Below, one piece after another: positions 1 to 10,195 of a stretch of DNA of 58,503 nucleotides. Positions within the stretch are counted from its first letter, which is position 1, and the number at the start of each line of letters is the position of its first letter. Origin of the DNA: Candidatus Omnitrophota bacterium (GTDB lineage Bacteria; Omnitrophota; Gorgyraeia; Aquiviventales; Aquiviventaceae); NCBI GenBank assembly GCA_016190215.1, contig JACPRA010000024.1, positions 1-58,503 on the forward strand, given 5' to 3'. Made by a program: the position numbers and the translations under genes. The notes beneath the pieces are model-generated. The model was given only the letters and a program-made list of their open reading frames with translations, did not search any database and had not been told where the DNA came from.

Positions 1-597
1 CCAGAGGATCTGCCACCCGCCCGCGCCCAGCACCCGGGCCGCCTGCTCCTCGTCGGTGCCCTGCGCCTCCATCAGCGGGATCAGCTCGCGCGCCACAAAG
101 GGCACCGTCACGAAGATCGTCGCCAGCACGATGCCCGGCACCGCGAAGATGATCTTGATGTGGTGCTCGGCCAGCCAGGGCCCCCACCACCCGTGCAAGC
201 CGAAGAGCAGGACATAGAGGAGGCCGGACACCACCGGCGAGACGGAAAACGGTAAGTCAATCAACGTCGTCAGCAGCGATTTTCCGGGAAATTGGAACTT
301 GGCGATCGCCCACGCGGCAGCGATGCCGAAGACGACGTTCGCCGGCACCGCGATAGCGGTGACCAGCAGCGTCAGGCGGATCGCCGAGAGCGCCTCCGGC
401 TCCACCAAGGCCGCCAGGTAGGCCTGCCAGCCGCGCCTGAGGGCTTCCGTCGCCACCACCGCCAGCGGGACCACCAGGATGAGCCCCAGCCAGGCCACCA
501 CGAGGGCGATCAAGACGGCGCGGACCACCGTCGGCTCCGTCGAGCGGGATGCCGCGGCCTTCGCCGGCTCTGTGCTCAACCGCGTCGCGCCGGCCAT
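1..597 (-). CDS. cysW: Sulfate/thiosulfate ABC transporter permease CysW (partial, 3' end outside window)
   Basis: Not in the ORF track because it runs off the left edge. Read on the minus strand from ATG at 597 it gives 199 codons with no stop: an N-terminal cytoplasmic stretch, a first membrane helix ([20 protein letters not shown]), and the MetI-type permease core including [21 protein letters not shown] and [30 protein letters not shown]. The last is the EAA loop that docks the ATPase. These match the inner-membrane CysW subunit that pairs with CysT. Its ATG overlaps the cysT stop codon (ATGA), so the two are co-transcribed and probably translationally coupled. The ATPase CysA is presumably beyond the window edge. 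Confidence 0.93.
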   Translation of the reverse strand, partial: MAGATRLSTEPAKAAASRSTEPTVVRAVLIALVVAWLGLILVVPLAVVATEALRRGWQAYLAALVEPEALSAIRLTLLVTAIAVPANVVFGIAAAWAIAKFQFPGKSLLTTLIDLPFSVSPVVSGLLYVLLFGLHGWWGPWLAEHHIKIIFAVPGIVLATIFVTVPFVARELIPLMEAQGTDEEQAARVLGAGGWQILW

Positions 598-1484
598 CAG
601 CCGCTCGCCCGCCGGGCGCTCCAGCGCTGCAGCCGGTTGATGAGCCACAGCAGCGTGAATGAGCTGACCAGCATGACCACCCCGATGGCGGTGGCACCCG
701 CGTAGTCGTATTGTTCGAGCTTGGTGATGATGAGCAAGGGGGCGATTTCCGTTTTCATGGGCATGTTGCCGGCAATGAACACCACGGAGCCGTATTCTCC
801 GACCGCGCGGGCGAAGGCCAGCGTCGTGCCGGTGAGCAATGCCGGCCAAACCTCAGGCAGCATCACCCGCGTCACCGTCTGCCAGCGGCCGGCTCCGAGG
901 CTGGCGGCGGCTTCTTCGATTTCCACGTCCAGGTCTTGCAGCACCGGCTGCACGGTGCGCACCACGAACGGCAGGCTGATGAACATCAGCGCGATGACCA
1001 CCCCAAGCGGGGTGAAGGCAGCGCGGATGCCCCAGGGGGCCAACCACTGCCCGATCCATCCGTTGGGCGCCAACACCGCCGTCAGCGTGATGCCGGCGAC
1101 GGCCGTGGGCAGCGCAAAGGGGAGATCCACCAAGGCATCCAGCAGGCGGCGGCCGGGAAACCGGTAGCGCACCAGCACCCATGCAATGAGCAGCCCGGCC
1201 GCCGCGTTCACAAGCGCGGCCAGGAACGAGGCGCCGAAGCTCAACCGGTAGGCCGCCAGCGCCCGCGGTTCCGTGGCGACTTGCCAGAAGCCGTCCCAGC
1301 CCAGCGCACTAGCTTTCAAAAACGCCGCGGAAATCGGCAGCAGCACCAGCAGGCTCAGGTAGGTGAGGGTAATCCCCATCGCCAACCCAAACCCCGGCAG
1401 CACGCTGTGCCGCCTGTGAAGGCGCGGCCGATGCCTGGCGCTTTCCTTATCAGGGTTGATAGATTTGGTCAAAGATTCCACCAT
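597..1484 (-). CDS. cysT: Sulfate/thiosulfate ABC transporter permease CysT (CysU)
   Basis: Inner-membrane permease of the sulfate importer. The ORF track opens at 1571, but residues before Met30 are Arg/Ser-rich read-through of the upstream gene. Starting at ATG 1484 gives 295 aa that align with E. coli CysT from its VLPGF N-terminus onward. Diagnostic segments are [40 protein letters not shown] (EAA loop) and [20 protein letters not shown]. About six membrane helices are visible. The start overlaps the end of sbp by 35 nt and the stop overlaps the cysW ATG, giving the gene order sbp-cysT-cysW. The exact start codon is uncertain; the family assignment is firm. Confidence 0.93.
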   Translation of the reverse strand: MVESLTKSINPDKESARHRPRLHRRHSVLPGFGLAMGITLTYLSLLVLLPISAAFLKASALGWDGFWQVATEPRALAAYRLSFGASFLAALVNAAAGLLIAWVLVRYRFPGRRLLDALVDLPFALPTAVAGITLTAVLAPNGWIGQWLAPWGIRAAFTPLGVVIALMFISLPFVVRTVQPVLQDLDVEIEEAAASLGAGRWQTVTRVMLPEVWPALLTGTTLAFARAVGEYGSVVFIAGNMPMKTEIAPLLIITKLEQYDYAGATAIGVVMLVSSFTLLWLINRLQRWSARRASG

Positions 1485-2463
1485 CGTTGAAGTGCGTCTG
1501 CTGCGCCTGCTCCCAACTCCCGAAGAGCTCATCGAGCGTGAAGAGCGCAATCGGCGGGAACTGCGCCGCATATGTCGCCGCCACCGATTTGAGCCGGGGA
1601 CGGTAATAATGCTTCGCGGCGATCTCCTGCCCTGCCTCGGAATAGAGGTAGTCCAGATAGGCTTGCGCCAGGGCGCGCGTCCCGCGCCGATCCACCACCG
1701 TGTCCACCAGCGCCACCGGCGGCTCCGCCAGGATGCTGACGGAGGGGGCGATCACGTCCACCCGCCCCTCGCCCAGCTCCCGCGCCGCAAGCAGCGCCTC
1801 GTTCTCCCACGCGATGAGGACGTCGCCGATCCCGCGCTCGACGAAGGTGACCGTGGCGCCCCGCGCCCCGGTGTCGAGCACCGGCACATTCCGGTACAGC
1901 GCCGTGACGAACGCGTTCGCCTTCGCCTCGTCCCGGCCGGATTGCTTCAGGGCATAGCCCCACGCCGCCAGGTAGTTCCACCGCGCCCCGCCGGAGGTCT
2001 TCGGGTTGGGCGTGATAACCGACACGCCGGGGCGCACCAGGTCGTTCCAGTCCTTGATCTGCTTTGGATTCCCTTTGCGGACAAGGAACACGATGGTGGA
2101 CGTGTACGGGGTGCTGTGGTCGGGAAGCCGGCGCTGCCACTCCTTCGGCAGCAGCCCCGATTTTTGGCTGATGGCATCAATGTCGGAGGCCAAGGCCAAG
2201 GTCACGACATCCGCCTCCAGCCCGTCAATGACGGCGCGCGCCTGCTTACCGGAGCCGCCGTGCGATTGATCCACCGTCACGTCCTCGCCGGTTTGGCTCT
2301 TCCAGTAGGCGGCGAAGGCGGCGTTATAGTCCTGGTAGAGCTCACGGGTCGGATCGTACGAGGCGTTCAAGAGCGCCCGGCCCGGCTTCGCCCACGCTGC
2401 CGATGCCATTCCAACGCTCATGGCGATGACGAGGCCGATGCGCGCCCACCGGTCAGATCGCAT
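1450..2463 (-). CDS. sbp: Periplasmic sulfate-binding protein (Sbp/CysP type)
   Basis: Solute-binding component that delivers sulfate or thiosulfate to CysTW. From ATG 2463 (337 aa) the protein begins [20 protein letters not shown] and a cleavable signal peptide ends near AWA/KPG. The mature part has family signatures [40 protein letters not shown] and [20 protein letters not shown], which include the sulfate-contacting loops. The track start at 2556 adds 31 residues in front of an obvious signal peptide and is rejected. The gene overlaps the end of the Rrf2 gene by 11 nt, so the regulator and transporter form one transcript. Confidence 0.94.
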   Translation of the reverse strand: MRSDRWARIGLVIAMSVGMASAAWAKPGRALLNASYDPTRELYQDYNAAFAAYWKSQTGEDVTVDQSHGGSGKQARAVIDGLEADVVTLALASDIDAISQKSGLLPKEWQRRLPDHSTPYTSTIVFLVRKGNPKQIKDWNDLVRPGVSVITPNPKTSGGARWNYLAAWGYALKQSGRDEAKANAFVTALYRNVPVLDTGARGATVTFVERGIGDVLIAWENEALLAARELGEGRVDVIAPSVSILAEPPVALVDTVVDRRGTRALAQAYLDYLYSEAGQEIAAKHYYRPRLKSVAATYAAQFPPIALFTLDELFGSWEQAQQTHFNDGGIFDQIYQP

Positions 2464-2920
2464 AGACGAGCACCTTCTTTTGCTCCTGCTGCAGGCGCTC
2501 GGTCCGGCGCAGCACATCCGCCAGGCTTTCGCGATCCAAGATCGCCGCGGTCGCATCCCGCACTTCCTTCATCACCGCGCGGATGCCGCAGGTGGCCTCA
2601 TCGTCGCACTCGTCGCATTTTTGGTACGACCGGTGGCTGACGCACGGCAGCGGGGCCAGCGGCCCATCCAGCGCCCGCATCACTTCCCCGAAGCTGATCG
2701 CCTCCGGCCGGCGCGCCAGGAAATAGCCCCCGCCTTTGCCCTTCTTGCTCTGCAGCAGGCCGGCATTCTTGAGCTCGAGCAGGATCATCTCCAAGAATTT
2801 CTTGGGGATCTGCTCCTGCTCGGCCAAGGCCGAGATCAAGACTGGGTGCGTGTCCTGATGCCTGGCCAACGCGAGGAGCGCCCGGAGCGCGTATTTGGAC
2901 TTCTTTGAAAGCATTTGCAT
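2453..2920 (-). CDS. Rrf2-family transcriptional regulator (CymR/IscR-like)
   Basis: A 155-aa winged-helix regulator. The N-terminal part ([20 protein letters not shown], then [20 protein letters not shown] and [15 protein letters not shown]) is the classic Rrf2 DNA-binding domain. A C-terminal Cys cluster (Cys92, then [10 protein letters not shown] at about 103-112) could hold an Fe-S cluster, as in IscR. It is the first gene of the rrf2-sbp-cysT-cysW unit, so it most likely controls sulfate uptake in response to cysteine or Fe-S status, as CymR does. Translation could start at Met1 or Met3. A strong promoter and a palindrome overlapping its start site lie directly upstream, suggesting autoregulation. 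Confidence 0.92.
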   Translation of the reverse strand: MQMLSKKSKYALRALLALARHQDTHPVLISALAEQEQIPKKFLEMILLELKNAGLLQSKKGKGGGYFLARRPEAISFGEVMRALDGPLAPLPCVSHRSYQKCDECDDEATCGIRAVMKEVRDATAAILDRESLADVLRRTERLQQEQKKVLVYAI

Positions 2921-2927
2921 TGTCTAT

Positions 2928-2942
2928 ACTCCCTATAGGAAT
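2928..2942 (-). promoter_or_regulatory. Candidate Rrf2-type operator upstream of the rrf2-sbp-cysTW operon
   Basis: On the coding strand this reads ATTCC-TATAG-GGAGT, an inverted repeat with one mismatch that resembles the ATTCC/GGAAT half-sites reported for CymR-like Rrf2 repressors. It covers the predicted transcription start of the adjacent promoter, a position suited to repression. An 8-nt direct repeat, GTCTATAC, flanks it at 2922-2929 and 2947-2954. Assignment to this regulator is inference. Confidence 0.5.
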
Positions 2943-2945
2943 AGT

Positions 2946-2974
2946 AGTCTATACAACACAGCCTGCCCTGTCAA
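2946..2974 (-). promoter_or_regulatory. Sigma-70-type promoter for rrf2-sbp-cysT-cysW
   Basis: Coding strand: TTGACA (2974-2969), a 17-bp spacer, then TAGACT (2951-2946). The -35 is perfect and the spacing optimal. The predicted start near 2939 falls inside the palindrome at 2928-2942 and leaves a leader of about 19-25 nt. Confidence 0.72.
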
Positions 2975-2981
2975 GGGGGTT

Positions 2982-4658
2982 TTAGTGGGGTTTTACCAGA
3001 GCGCGAGAGAGAAGTTCGCGCGCATGCGCCAGCGCATCATCAAGCTGGCTGAAGACGCGCTCTTCCCCGATCTGCGAAAGCAGGCCGGATTTTTCCAGGG
3101 CGATCCTCGGCTGCGCCTGCACGTCGGACAAGAGAAACGGCACATGGTGCTTCAGGGAGCTGTGATGCTGTTCGCGCAGCACTTGCAGCCCGGTCGCATC
3201 CATGGCCGGCACCTGGCGCATCCGCAGGATGCGCACCTTGGGCGCCTGGCTGACGATGCTCATGGCCTCCTTGAACTTGTAGGAGGCGCCGAAGAAAAAC
3301 GGGCCGGTGATTTCGTAGACTTCCACCCCGGGCGGCACGCGGCGCGTGCCGATGGCGTTGGGATCGTCCACGTCCTCCTCATCCACGAACTCGCTGGTGA
3401 CGACTTCGACGTTCGTCACTTGCGCCATCCGCCACATGAAGAGGAACGCGGAGAGCACCATGCCCACCTGGATCGCCACCGTCAGGTCCACCAGCACCGT
3501 CAGGCCGAAGGTGGCCAGCAGCACCGCCACGTCGCTGCGCGGGCTCTTCAGCAGCGTGGCGAACGAATGCCATTCGCTCATGTTGTAGGCGACCACCAGC
3601 AGGATCGCGGCCAGACACGGCAGCGGGATCAAGACCACCCAGCGCCCGACGCACAGCAGGATCAGGAAGAGGACCAGCACGTGCACGATGCCGGCCACCG
3701 GCGTGCGGCCGCCGTTGTGCACGTTGGTGGCGGTGCGGGCGATCGCGCCGGTGGCCGGGATGCCCCCGAAGATCGGCGAGCAGATATTGGCCACGCCTTG
3801 CGCCACCAGCTCCATGTTGGAGCGGTGCTTCCCGCCGATCATGCCGTCCGACACCACCGCGGACAACAGCGCTTCAATCCCGGCCAAGAGCGCGATCGTC
3901 ATCGCGCTGGGCATCAACGCCCGGATCGCCCGCAAGCTCACGGGCGGAAGGGTTGGGGCCGGCAACAGATGGGGGATCGCCCCGAACCGGCTGCCGATCG
4001 TCTCCACCGGCAGATGCCACCACTGCACCACGACGGTCGCCACCACCAGCGCGACCAGCGGGCCGGGGACGCGGCGGGATACCCGCTTCCAGAGCAGGAT
4101 GAGCAGCAGCGAACCGAGCGTGACCGCCCCGGCCCAGGGATTCCAGTGCGCCAGCGCGTAGCGGTAGGCCCCCCATTGGGCGAGAAATTCCGCCGGCACG
4201 GACGCGAGCTGCAGCCCCAACGCGTCTTTGACCTGGCCGGAACCGATGATGAGCGCGATCCCGCTCGTGAACCCGACGATCACCGGGTACGGGATGAACT
4301 TGATCGCCGACCCGAAGCGGGCGATCCCCATGATCACGAGAATCACCCCCGCCATCAGCGTGGCGATTTGCAGCCCGACCAGGCCGTACTGCTGCACGAT
4401 GTGCGCCACGATCACGACGAACGCGCCGGTGGGCCCGCCGATCTGCACCCGGCTGCCGCCCAGGACGGAGATGATGAACCCGCCGATGATCGCGGTGAAA
4501 ATCCCCCGCTCGGGAGAGACGCCGGAGGCGATGGCAAACGCGATCGCCAGGGGCAAGGAGACGATGCCGACGATCAGCCCGGCCAGGAGGTCCGAAAAAA
4601 ATTGCTCGCGCGTGTAGCCGCGCAGGGTGGTGAAGAGTTTCGGTTTGAGGATAGGCAT
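2982..4658 (-). CDS. SulP-family sulfate permease with STAS domain
   Basis: 558-aa inner-membrane anion transporter. Residues 1 to about 420 form the multi-helix SLC26/SulP transport domain ([40 protein letters not shown]). The C-terminus (about 435-555) is a cytoplasmic STAS domain with [18 protein letters not shown] and [19 protein letters not shown]. It lies 69 bp downstream of the sulfite reductase gene and just upstream of the rrf2 promoter, so it probably provides a second sulfate uptake route beside the ABC system. Bicarbonate or another anion is possible, since SulP substrates cannot be told from sequence alone, but the context favours sulfate. Confidence 0.93.
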   Translation of the reverse strand: MPILKPKLFTTLRGYTREQFFSDLLAGLIVGIVSLPLAIAFAIASGVSPERGIFTAIIGGFIISVLGGSRVQIGGPTGAFVVIVAHIVQQYGLVGLQIATLMAGVILVIMGIARFGSAIKFIPYPVIVGFTSGIALIIGSGQVKDALGLQLASVPAEFLAQWGAYRYALAHWNPWAGAVTLGSLLLILLWKRVSRRVPGPLVALVVATVVVQWWHLPVETIGSRFGAIPHLLPAPTLPPVSLRAIRALMPSAMTIALLAGIEALLSAVVSDGMIGGKHRSNMELVAQGVANICSPIFGGIPATGAIARTATNVHNGGRTPVAGIVHVLVLFLILLCVGRWVVLIPLPCLAAILLVVAYNMSEWHSFATLLKSPRSDVAVLLATFGLTVLVDLTVAIQVGMVLSAFLFMWRMAQVTNVEVVTSEFVDEEDVDDPNAIGTRRVPPGVEVYEITGPFFFGASYKFKEAMSIVSQAPKVRILRMRQVPAMDATGLQVLREQHHSSLKHHVPFLLSDVQAQPRIALEKSGLLSQIGEERVFSQLDDALAHARELLSRALVKPH

Positions 4659-4727
4659 GTTGAAGGCGAGCCGGTCACACGTTCCGCGCGCTGGGAAGAG
4701 AGTTGGGTGGTTTCGGGTCCGAACGGT

Positions 4728-6521
<1,794 letters not shown>

Positions 6522-6532
6522 GGGAACTGATT

Positions 6533-6561
6533 AGTATACGCTTGGTTTTGCCGGTCGTCAA
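6533..6561 (-). promoter_or_regulatory. Sigma-70-type promoter for the sulfite reductase gene
   Basis: Coding strand: TTGACG (6561-6556), 17-bp spacer, TATACT (6538-6533). The predicted start is about 5 nt before the ATG at 6521, so the message would be essentially leaderless. This is one of several very short leaders in the window. Confidence 0.72.
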
Positions 6562-6587
6562 TCACTCAGCGACGGTGCTGTGGGCAG

Positions 6588-6726
6588 CGGGTCCTGCCGC
6601 TTCGCGACCTCCGCCGGGGGCGGCGGAGGCCTCCCGCTTCGCGTCACCCGCTACCTTAGCCCTGAACAAGAACAAGTACCAGGCACTTGACTGAAGCCGA
6701 CGGGCTGTCGCAGGCGGCAGGACCCG
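6588..6726. repeat. Structured intergenic block: 13-bp perfect inverted repeat enclosing a 9-bp perfect hairpin
   Basis: The arms CGGGTCCTGCCGC (6588-6600) and GCGGCAGGACCCG (6714-6726) are exact reverse complements, 113 nt apart. Between them CCTCCGCCG-GGGG-CGGCGGAGG (6608-6629) forms a perfect GC-rich hairpin with a 4-nt loop. The rest of the interval has no convincing ORF. It lies downstream of the nrfA-linked hypothetical gene and upstream of the sir promoter, so it may act in transcription termination. No T-tract follows the hairpin. It could also be a degenerate mobile repeat. Confidence 0.6.
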
Positions 6727-6735
6727 TGGCCAGAG

Positions 6736-7152
6736 TTAGAGTGAGGTGGGGATAGGAGGGACGGGGACGAAGCGGAGGTCTTGGGGGTCGGCGATCAGGA
6801 GAAAGGGCATGCCGAATTGCTGCAGGTCGGTGAGCTGCCAGGTGGCCTGGCGGCGTTCGGGCTGCAGGCGCAGGCCGGCGTCGCCTCCGCTCACCAAATG
6901 CACGACGCCTTCCCCGGAATCGTCCACCCGACGCGCTACCGCGGGAATACAGCGGCCGATGAGCGTCCACCCGGTGACGGCGTACCACTGCGGATGCCCG
7001 GGCGTATCATGCTCGAGCCGCACGTGCGTCACCGACTGCGGCGGCTCCAGGTCGTGGAAGACCCGCAGCTCCACCGCCTCGCAGTTCGGGTTGGGGGCAA
7101 TTTCCAGCGTCAGCATCGGCTCTATCTTGCCGATGCGCGCCGGAGCTGTCAA
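6736..7152 (-). CDS. Hypothetical protein, last gene of the nrfHA operon
   Basis: No family recognised. The ORF opens with TTG at 7152, which overlaps the nrfA stop codon (TTGA), giving 138 aa; an ATG at 7116 would give 126 aa. The sequence looks soluble and beta-rich (LTLEIAPNPNCEAVELRVFH, THVRLEHDTPGHPQWYAVTG), with no signal peptide, membrane helix or CxxCH motif. Overlap coupling to nrfA suggests a role with nitrite reduction, but no specific function can be named. The coding call rests on coupling and amino-acid composition. Confidence 0.6.
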   Translation of the reverse strand: MTAPARIGKIEPMLTLEIAPNPNCEAVELRVFHDLEPPQSVTHVRLEHDTPGHPQWYAVTGWTLIGRCIPAVARRVDDSGEGVVHLVSGGDAGLRLQPERRQATWQLTDLQQFGMPFLLIADPQDLRFVPVPPIPTSL

Positions 7153-8483
7153 TCCGTTGGTTTCGCCTTCGGTGCGTCCTGCGCCGCCACCTGGCCCTGC
7201 CGGGCGTAATCAATGGCTTCCGCGAGAATGCGGGCCGACTCTTGGGGCGCGTGGAACCCCATCGAGTTTTCAGCCGAGACGAAATCCAGGCGGAATTGGG
7301 CCTTGCGCTGGAGTGCCAAGGCGGCCTCCAGGTCGCGCGTGTCCGCCCCGCGCGCCTTGGCGGCGGCAATCGCATCCAGCAAGTCGAGCAGTGCTGCCTC
7401 GCCGCGGTCCAGCAGGGCGCGGGTGCGGCCTTGAATGGTCTCGACCCGCTCCAGCATCTCCCCTTCGGTGGCGTGATGGCATTGCAGGCAGGCCCGCGAG
7501 AGGTTCAGCAAGGGGCTGCGGATGTGGTGATCCGTCACCTTCACCGCTCCCTGCCGGTAATAGGGCATGTGGCAGTCGGCGCAGGCCACCCCGCTCTTGG
7601 CATGGATGCCTTGGTTCCACATCTCGAACTCCGGGTGCTGCGCCTTCAGGACCCGCGCGCCGGTTTCCGCGTGCGTCCAGTCTGTGAAACCCTGCGCGTC
7701 GTAATAGGCCTCGATCTGCTCGACCTTCAGGCCGTTGTGCCAGGGATAGGTGAGCATCTTCTCCGCCCCTTTGAAGTAGTACTCGACGTGGCACTGGCCG
7801 CAGACGAACGTGCGCATTTCCTGGCGGGTCGCCATCGTGTTCGGATCGTAATTCCGAATGCCCTCGGCCGCCTTGACCAGCTTGATGGCGTTCAGGAACC
7901 CCGGCCGCGTCACGCGCAATTGCATCGTCTGCGGGTCATGGCAGTCCACGCAGGCAATGGGGGAGGAGGCATGCTGCCACGCCTCCTGCAGCGGCATCGC
8001 GTTGACCTTCGCGAATCCCGCCTGCAGATCGCCTTGCCCAAGCGTTTCGTAGACGTGCTTGATCCCGCCCGCGTGGCACTGCAAGCACGCCCCCGGCTGC
8101 TTGAACTGGCGGGTGCGCAAGGTGAGCTGCTGGTCCTCCAGCGAATAGGCATGCCCGCGCTCTTCGCGGTACTCCACGCCGAAGGCATAGCCGGCGAAAA
8201 TGCGCCGCCAGGCCGGATCGGCATCCAGCTTGGAAAACGCCTCGCTGCCGCCGTAGCGCGTGCGTTCGGTGTCCACGGTGCGGCGGTACCCGTCGTACTC
8301 GCGGGGAAAGTTCTTGCCCCACTCGGCCGGATCGGTGGTCGCCTCGGTCAGCTCGGCGAGCTTCACGACGCGCTGGCGGCCTTCCTGCTTGCGCTCCGCG
8401 ATGTTGAGGAGCAGCGCCGTGACTCCCGCCGTGGCCGCCGAGGTCAGCGCGATGATCGCCAAGTATACCCAGGGTTTCCGCAT
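7149..8483 (-). CDS. nrfA: Ammonia-forming pentaheme cytochrome c nitrite reductase NrfA
   Basis: Periplasmic enzyme reducing nitrite to ammonium with six electrons. From ATG 8483 (AGGAG placed 9 nt upstream; the track start at 8489 is a TTG) the protein has 444 aa, with an N-terminal signal/anchor helix YLAIIALTSAATAGVTALLL. Five c-heme motifs occur: CLQCH (133-137), CVDCH (178-182), CGQCH (228-232), CADCH (301-305) and CLQCH (332-336). Active-site family residues are visible in QCHVEYYFKG (Tyr) and AQHPEFEMWNQGIHA (His, near the calcium site). The first, catalytic heme uses CxxCH instead of the usual CxxCK, a variant known in some NrfA clades. The gene follows nrfH by 15 nt. Confidence 0.93.
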   Translation of the reverse strand: MRKPWVYLAIIALTSAATAGVTALLLNIAERKQEGRQRVVKLAELTEATTDPAEWGKNFPREYDGYRRTVDTERTRYGGSEAFSKLDADPAWRRIFAGYAFGVEYREERGHAYSLEDQQLTLRTRQFKQPGACLQCHAGGIKHVYETLGQGDLQAGFAKVNAMPLQEAWQHASSPIACVDCHDPQTMQLRVTRPGFLNAIKLVKAAEGIRNYDPNTMATRQEMRTFVCGQCHVEYYFKGAEKMLTYPWHNGLKVEQIEAYYDAQGFTDWTHAETGARVLKAQHPEFEMWNQGIHAKSGVACADCHMPYYRQGAVKVTDHHIRSPLLNLSRACLQCHHATEGEMLERVETIQGRTRALLDRGEAALLDLLDAIAAAKARGADTRDLEAALALQRKAQFRLDFVSAENSMGFHAPQESARILAEAIDYARQGQVAAQDAPKAKPTD

Positions 8484-8498
8484 CCGCAACGACTCCTG

Positions 8499-8951
8499 TT
8501 AATCCAGCGCCATGTGGCCCACCGACCGGTGGCACTGCGTGCAGCGGGCTTCCCCGCGCTCCACATCGCGGTGGGCGGCGATGTCCTGCACCAGGGCCTG
8601 GTGGCACTCGACGCAGTTGTGCTGCAATGTCGCCAAGTTGCTCTGGCGGATCCGGATCGGCTCGCGGAAGTTCTGCAAGGTAAACGCCTTGGAATGGTGC
8701 CAGCCGTTGTCCATCTTCACCAGGTATTTATCCGGGAACACATGCGGCACGTGGCAATCGTTGCAGGTCGCCACCGTGTGATGGCTCGCTTTCACCCAGG
8801 AGTCGTACTGCTCCTGCATGATGTGGCAGTTCATGCACGCCGCGGGATCATTGCTCAGATAGGCCAGCCCATCCGCGTAGCGAAAGGTAAAGAGGCCCAC
8901 GCCCAGCCCGATCCCGACCGAGATGCACACCGCCCAGGGAACCCATCGCAT
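8499..8951 (-). CDS. nrfH: Tetraheme quinol dehydrogenase NrfH (NapC/NirT family)
   Basis: Membrane-anchored cytochrome that passes electrons from the quinol pool to NrfA. Starting at ATG 8951, which overlaps the nnrS stop (ATGA), gives 150 aa. One N-terminal transmembrane helix (WAVCISVGIGLGVGLFTF) is followed by four heme motifs: CMNCH, CNDCH, CVECH and CTQCH. The NrfH-typical segments DPAACMNCHIMQ and ASHHTVATCNDCHVPH are present. The track's TTG start at 8960 adds only three residues and is less likely. It is immediately upstream of nrfA, the standard nrfHA arrangement. Confidence 0.95.
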   Translation of the reverse strand: MRWVPWAVCISVGIGLGVGLFTFRYADGLAYLSNDPAACMNCHIMQEQYDSWVKASHHTVATCNDCHVPHVFPDKYLVKMDNGWHHSKAFTLQNFREPIRIRQSNLATLQHNCVECHQALVQDIAAHRDVERGEARCTQCHRSVGHMALD

Positions 8952-10195
8952 CAGCCGCAATCTTGTCCTTGCATCACCCGTTGTTTGGCCGCGTGATGAT
9001 GGCGCTCAAACGCCTCGGGATCGGCGGGGCGCAGCACCAACGGCAGCGCAAACCCGATCCAGCCGAGCGCCGCCGCCAGCCAACTGATCGACGCGGCGGC
9101 CAGCCACCCGAAAAATCGCGGCGGATCCAGATCCGCTCCCACGCGCATGGCCGCGGCGCCGAGGATGCCGACGGCGACCAACCGCACCACCCACAACGGC
9201 CGGCGCAAGCGCTGGGCCTGGCCGGTGTGGCTGAGCACGACCATGGTGGCCACGGCGAACGTCATCAAGCTCACCCCGCCCAGCAAGGTGACATGCAGCC
9301 AAGCCACGCGATAGCGCGGGAAGATGCCCGCCCCCCACAACCCGCCCATGAGGCACCAGAGCGCGATCCACACCAGCCACGCGTAGGTGTCGCGGACCGC
9401 CGGCGGGCGCCACGGCTGCGTGGTCATGCCCAGCTCGGCCGTCACCACGGCCGCGCGCAGCAGGTACGCCGGCCCGAGCCGCCCGAGACCTTCCATGATG
9501 AAACTGAACCCGAGCAGCGCGCCGGCCATGCCATGCCAGGCCAGCCGCTGCACCCGCCGGCGCGCCAGGCGCTGAGGATCCGTCAGCGCACCCGCCGACA
9601 CGAACGCGCCGCGGCCCAAGAGGCGCGGGATGAGAAACCCGCCCACCCCCATGATGACGGCCAAGAGCCATCCTTGCTGGGCCAGCGGCCGGCCGATCGC
9701 CGCCGCCCACGGGGGCGCCACGCCGGCCTGCGAAGCGGCCAGGCACCCCAGCCCGGCGATGCCGAGCCCCAAACCGATCGGCACCCAGACCAGCTCCATG
9801 GCCGGGGCCGGACGCCCGGCGCGGCGCAGGAGCCGGCGGCCTGCGAATACCAAGAGTAGCGCAAAGAGACCGATGAGGCAACCGGACGCCGCCGGCCACC
9901 ACCCCAGGCTCAACGCAACGGCCTGCGCGGCCAGCACGGCGAAGAGACCGCCCAGCTCCATCGTCGACGCCGGCGGCGCCTCCGTAAAGCGCGGCAAGGC
10001 CGTCATTAAAAACCCGGCCACGAAACAGCTCATGAACAGCCCGGTCTGCACGGAGGCGTGAAAGAAGGCGGAGGAGGCCTCGGACCAGTGCAGCGCGTAG
10101 CCCAGCCAATGCCCCACTCCCAGGCACCCCCACACGGCGCCGAGCGGGAACAACAGCCGGAACGGCTCCCGGCGGCAATCAGCCCAGCGGATCAT
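8951..10195 (-). CDS. nnrS: NnrS-family heme-copper membrane protein
   Basis: 414-aa polytopic inner-membrane protein of the NnrS family, which is linked to NO tolerance in denitrifiers and other bacteria. About twelve hydrophobic helices are visible, with conserved-type segments FRLLFPLGAVWGCLGVGHWL, FHASVQTGLFMSCFVAGFLM and WLHVTLLGGVSLMTFAVATM, whose His residues are candidate metal ligands. The start ATG 10195 overlaps the upstream radical SAM gene by 17 nt, and the stop overlaps nrfH. Placement inside a nitrite-reduction operon supports a role in NO stress or in assembling heme/copper enzymes. Confidence 0.9.
   Translation of the reverse strand: MIRWADCRREPFRLLFPLGAVWGCLGVGHWLGYALHWSEASSAFFHASVQTGLFMSCFVAGFLMTALPRFTEAPPASTMELGGLFAVLAAQAVALSLGWWPAASGCLIGLFALLLVFAGRRLLRRAGRPAPAMELVWVPIGLGLGIAGLGCLAASQAGVAPPWAAAIGRPLAQQGWLLAVIMGVGGFLIPRLLGRGAFVSAGALTDPQRLARRRVQRLAWHGMAGALLGFSFIMEGLGRLGPAYLLRAAVVTAELGMTTQPWRPPAVRDTYAWLVWIALWCLMGGLWGAGIFPRYRVAWLHVTLLGGVSLMTFAVATMVVLSHTGQAQRLRRPLWVVRLVAVGILGAAAMRVGADLDPPRFFGWLAAASISWLAAALGWIGFALPLVLRPADPEAFERHHHAAKQRVMQGQDCG

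Noticed and set aside
6656-6988. 110-aa minus-strand ORF overlapping the hypothetical gene after nrfA
   Set aside because: Arg/Pro-rich shadow of the coupled ORF at 6736-7152, without a start linked to the operon.
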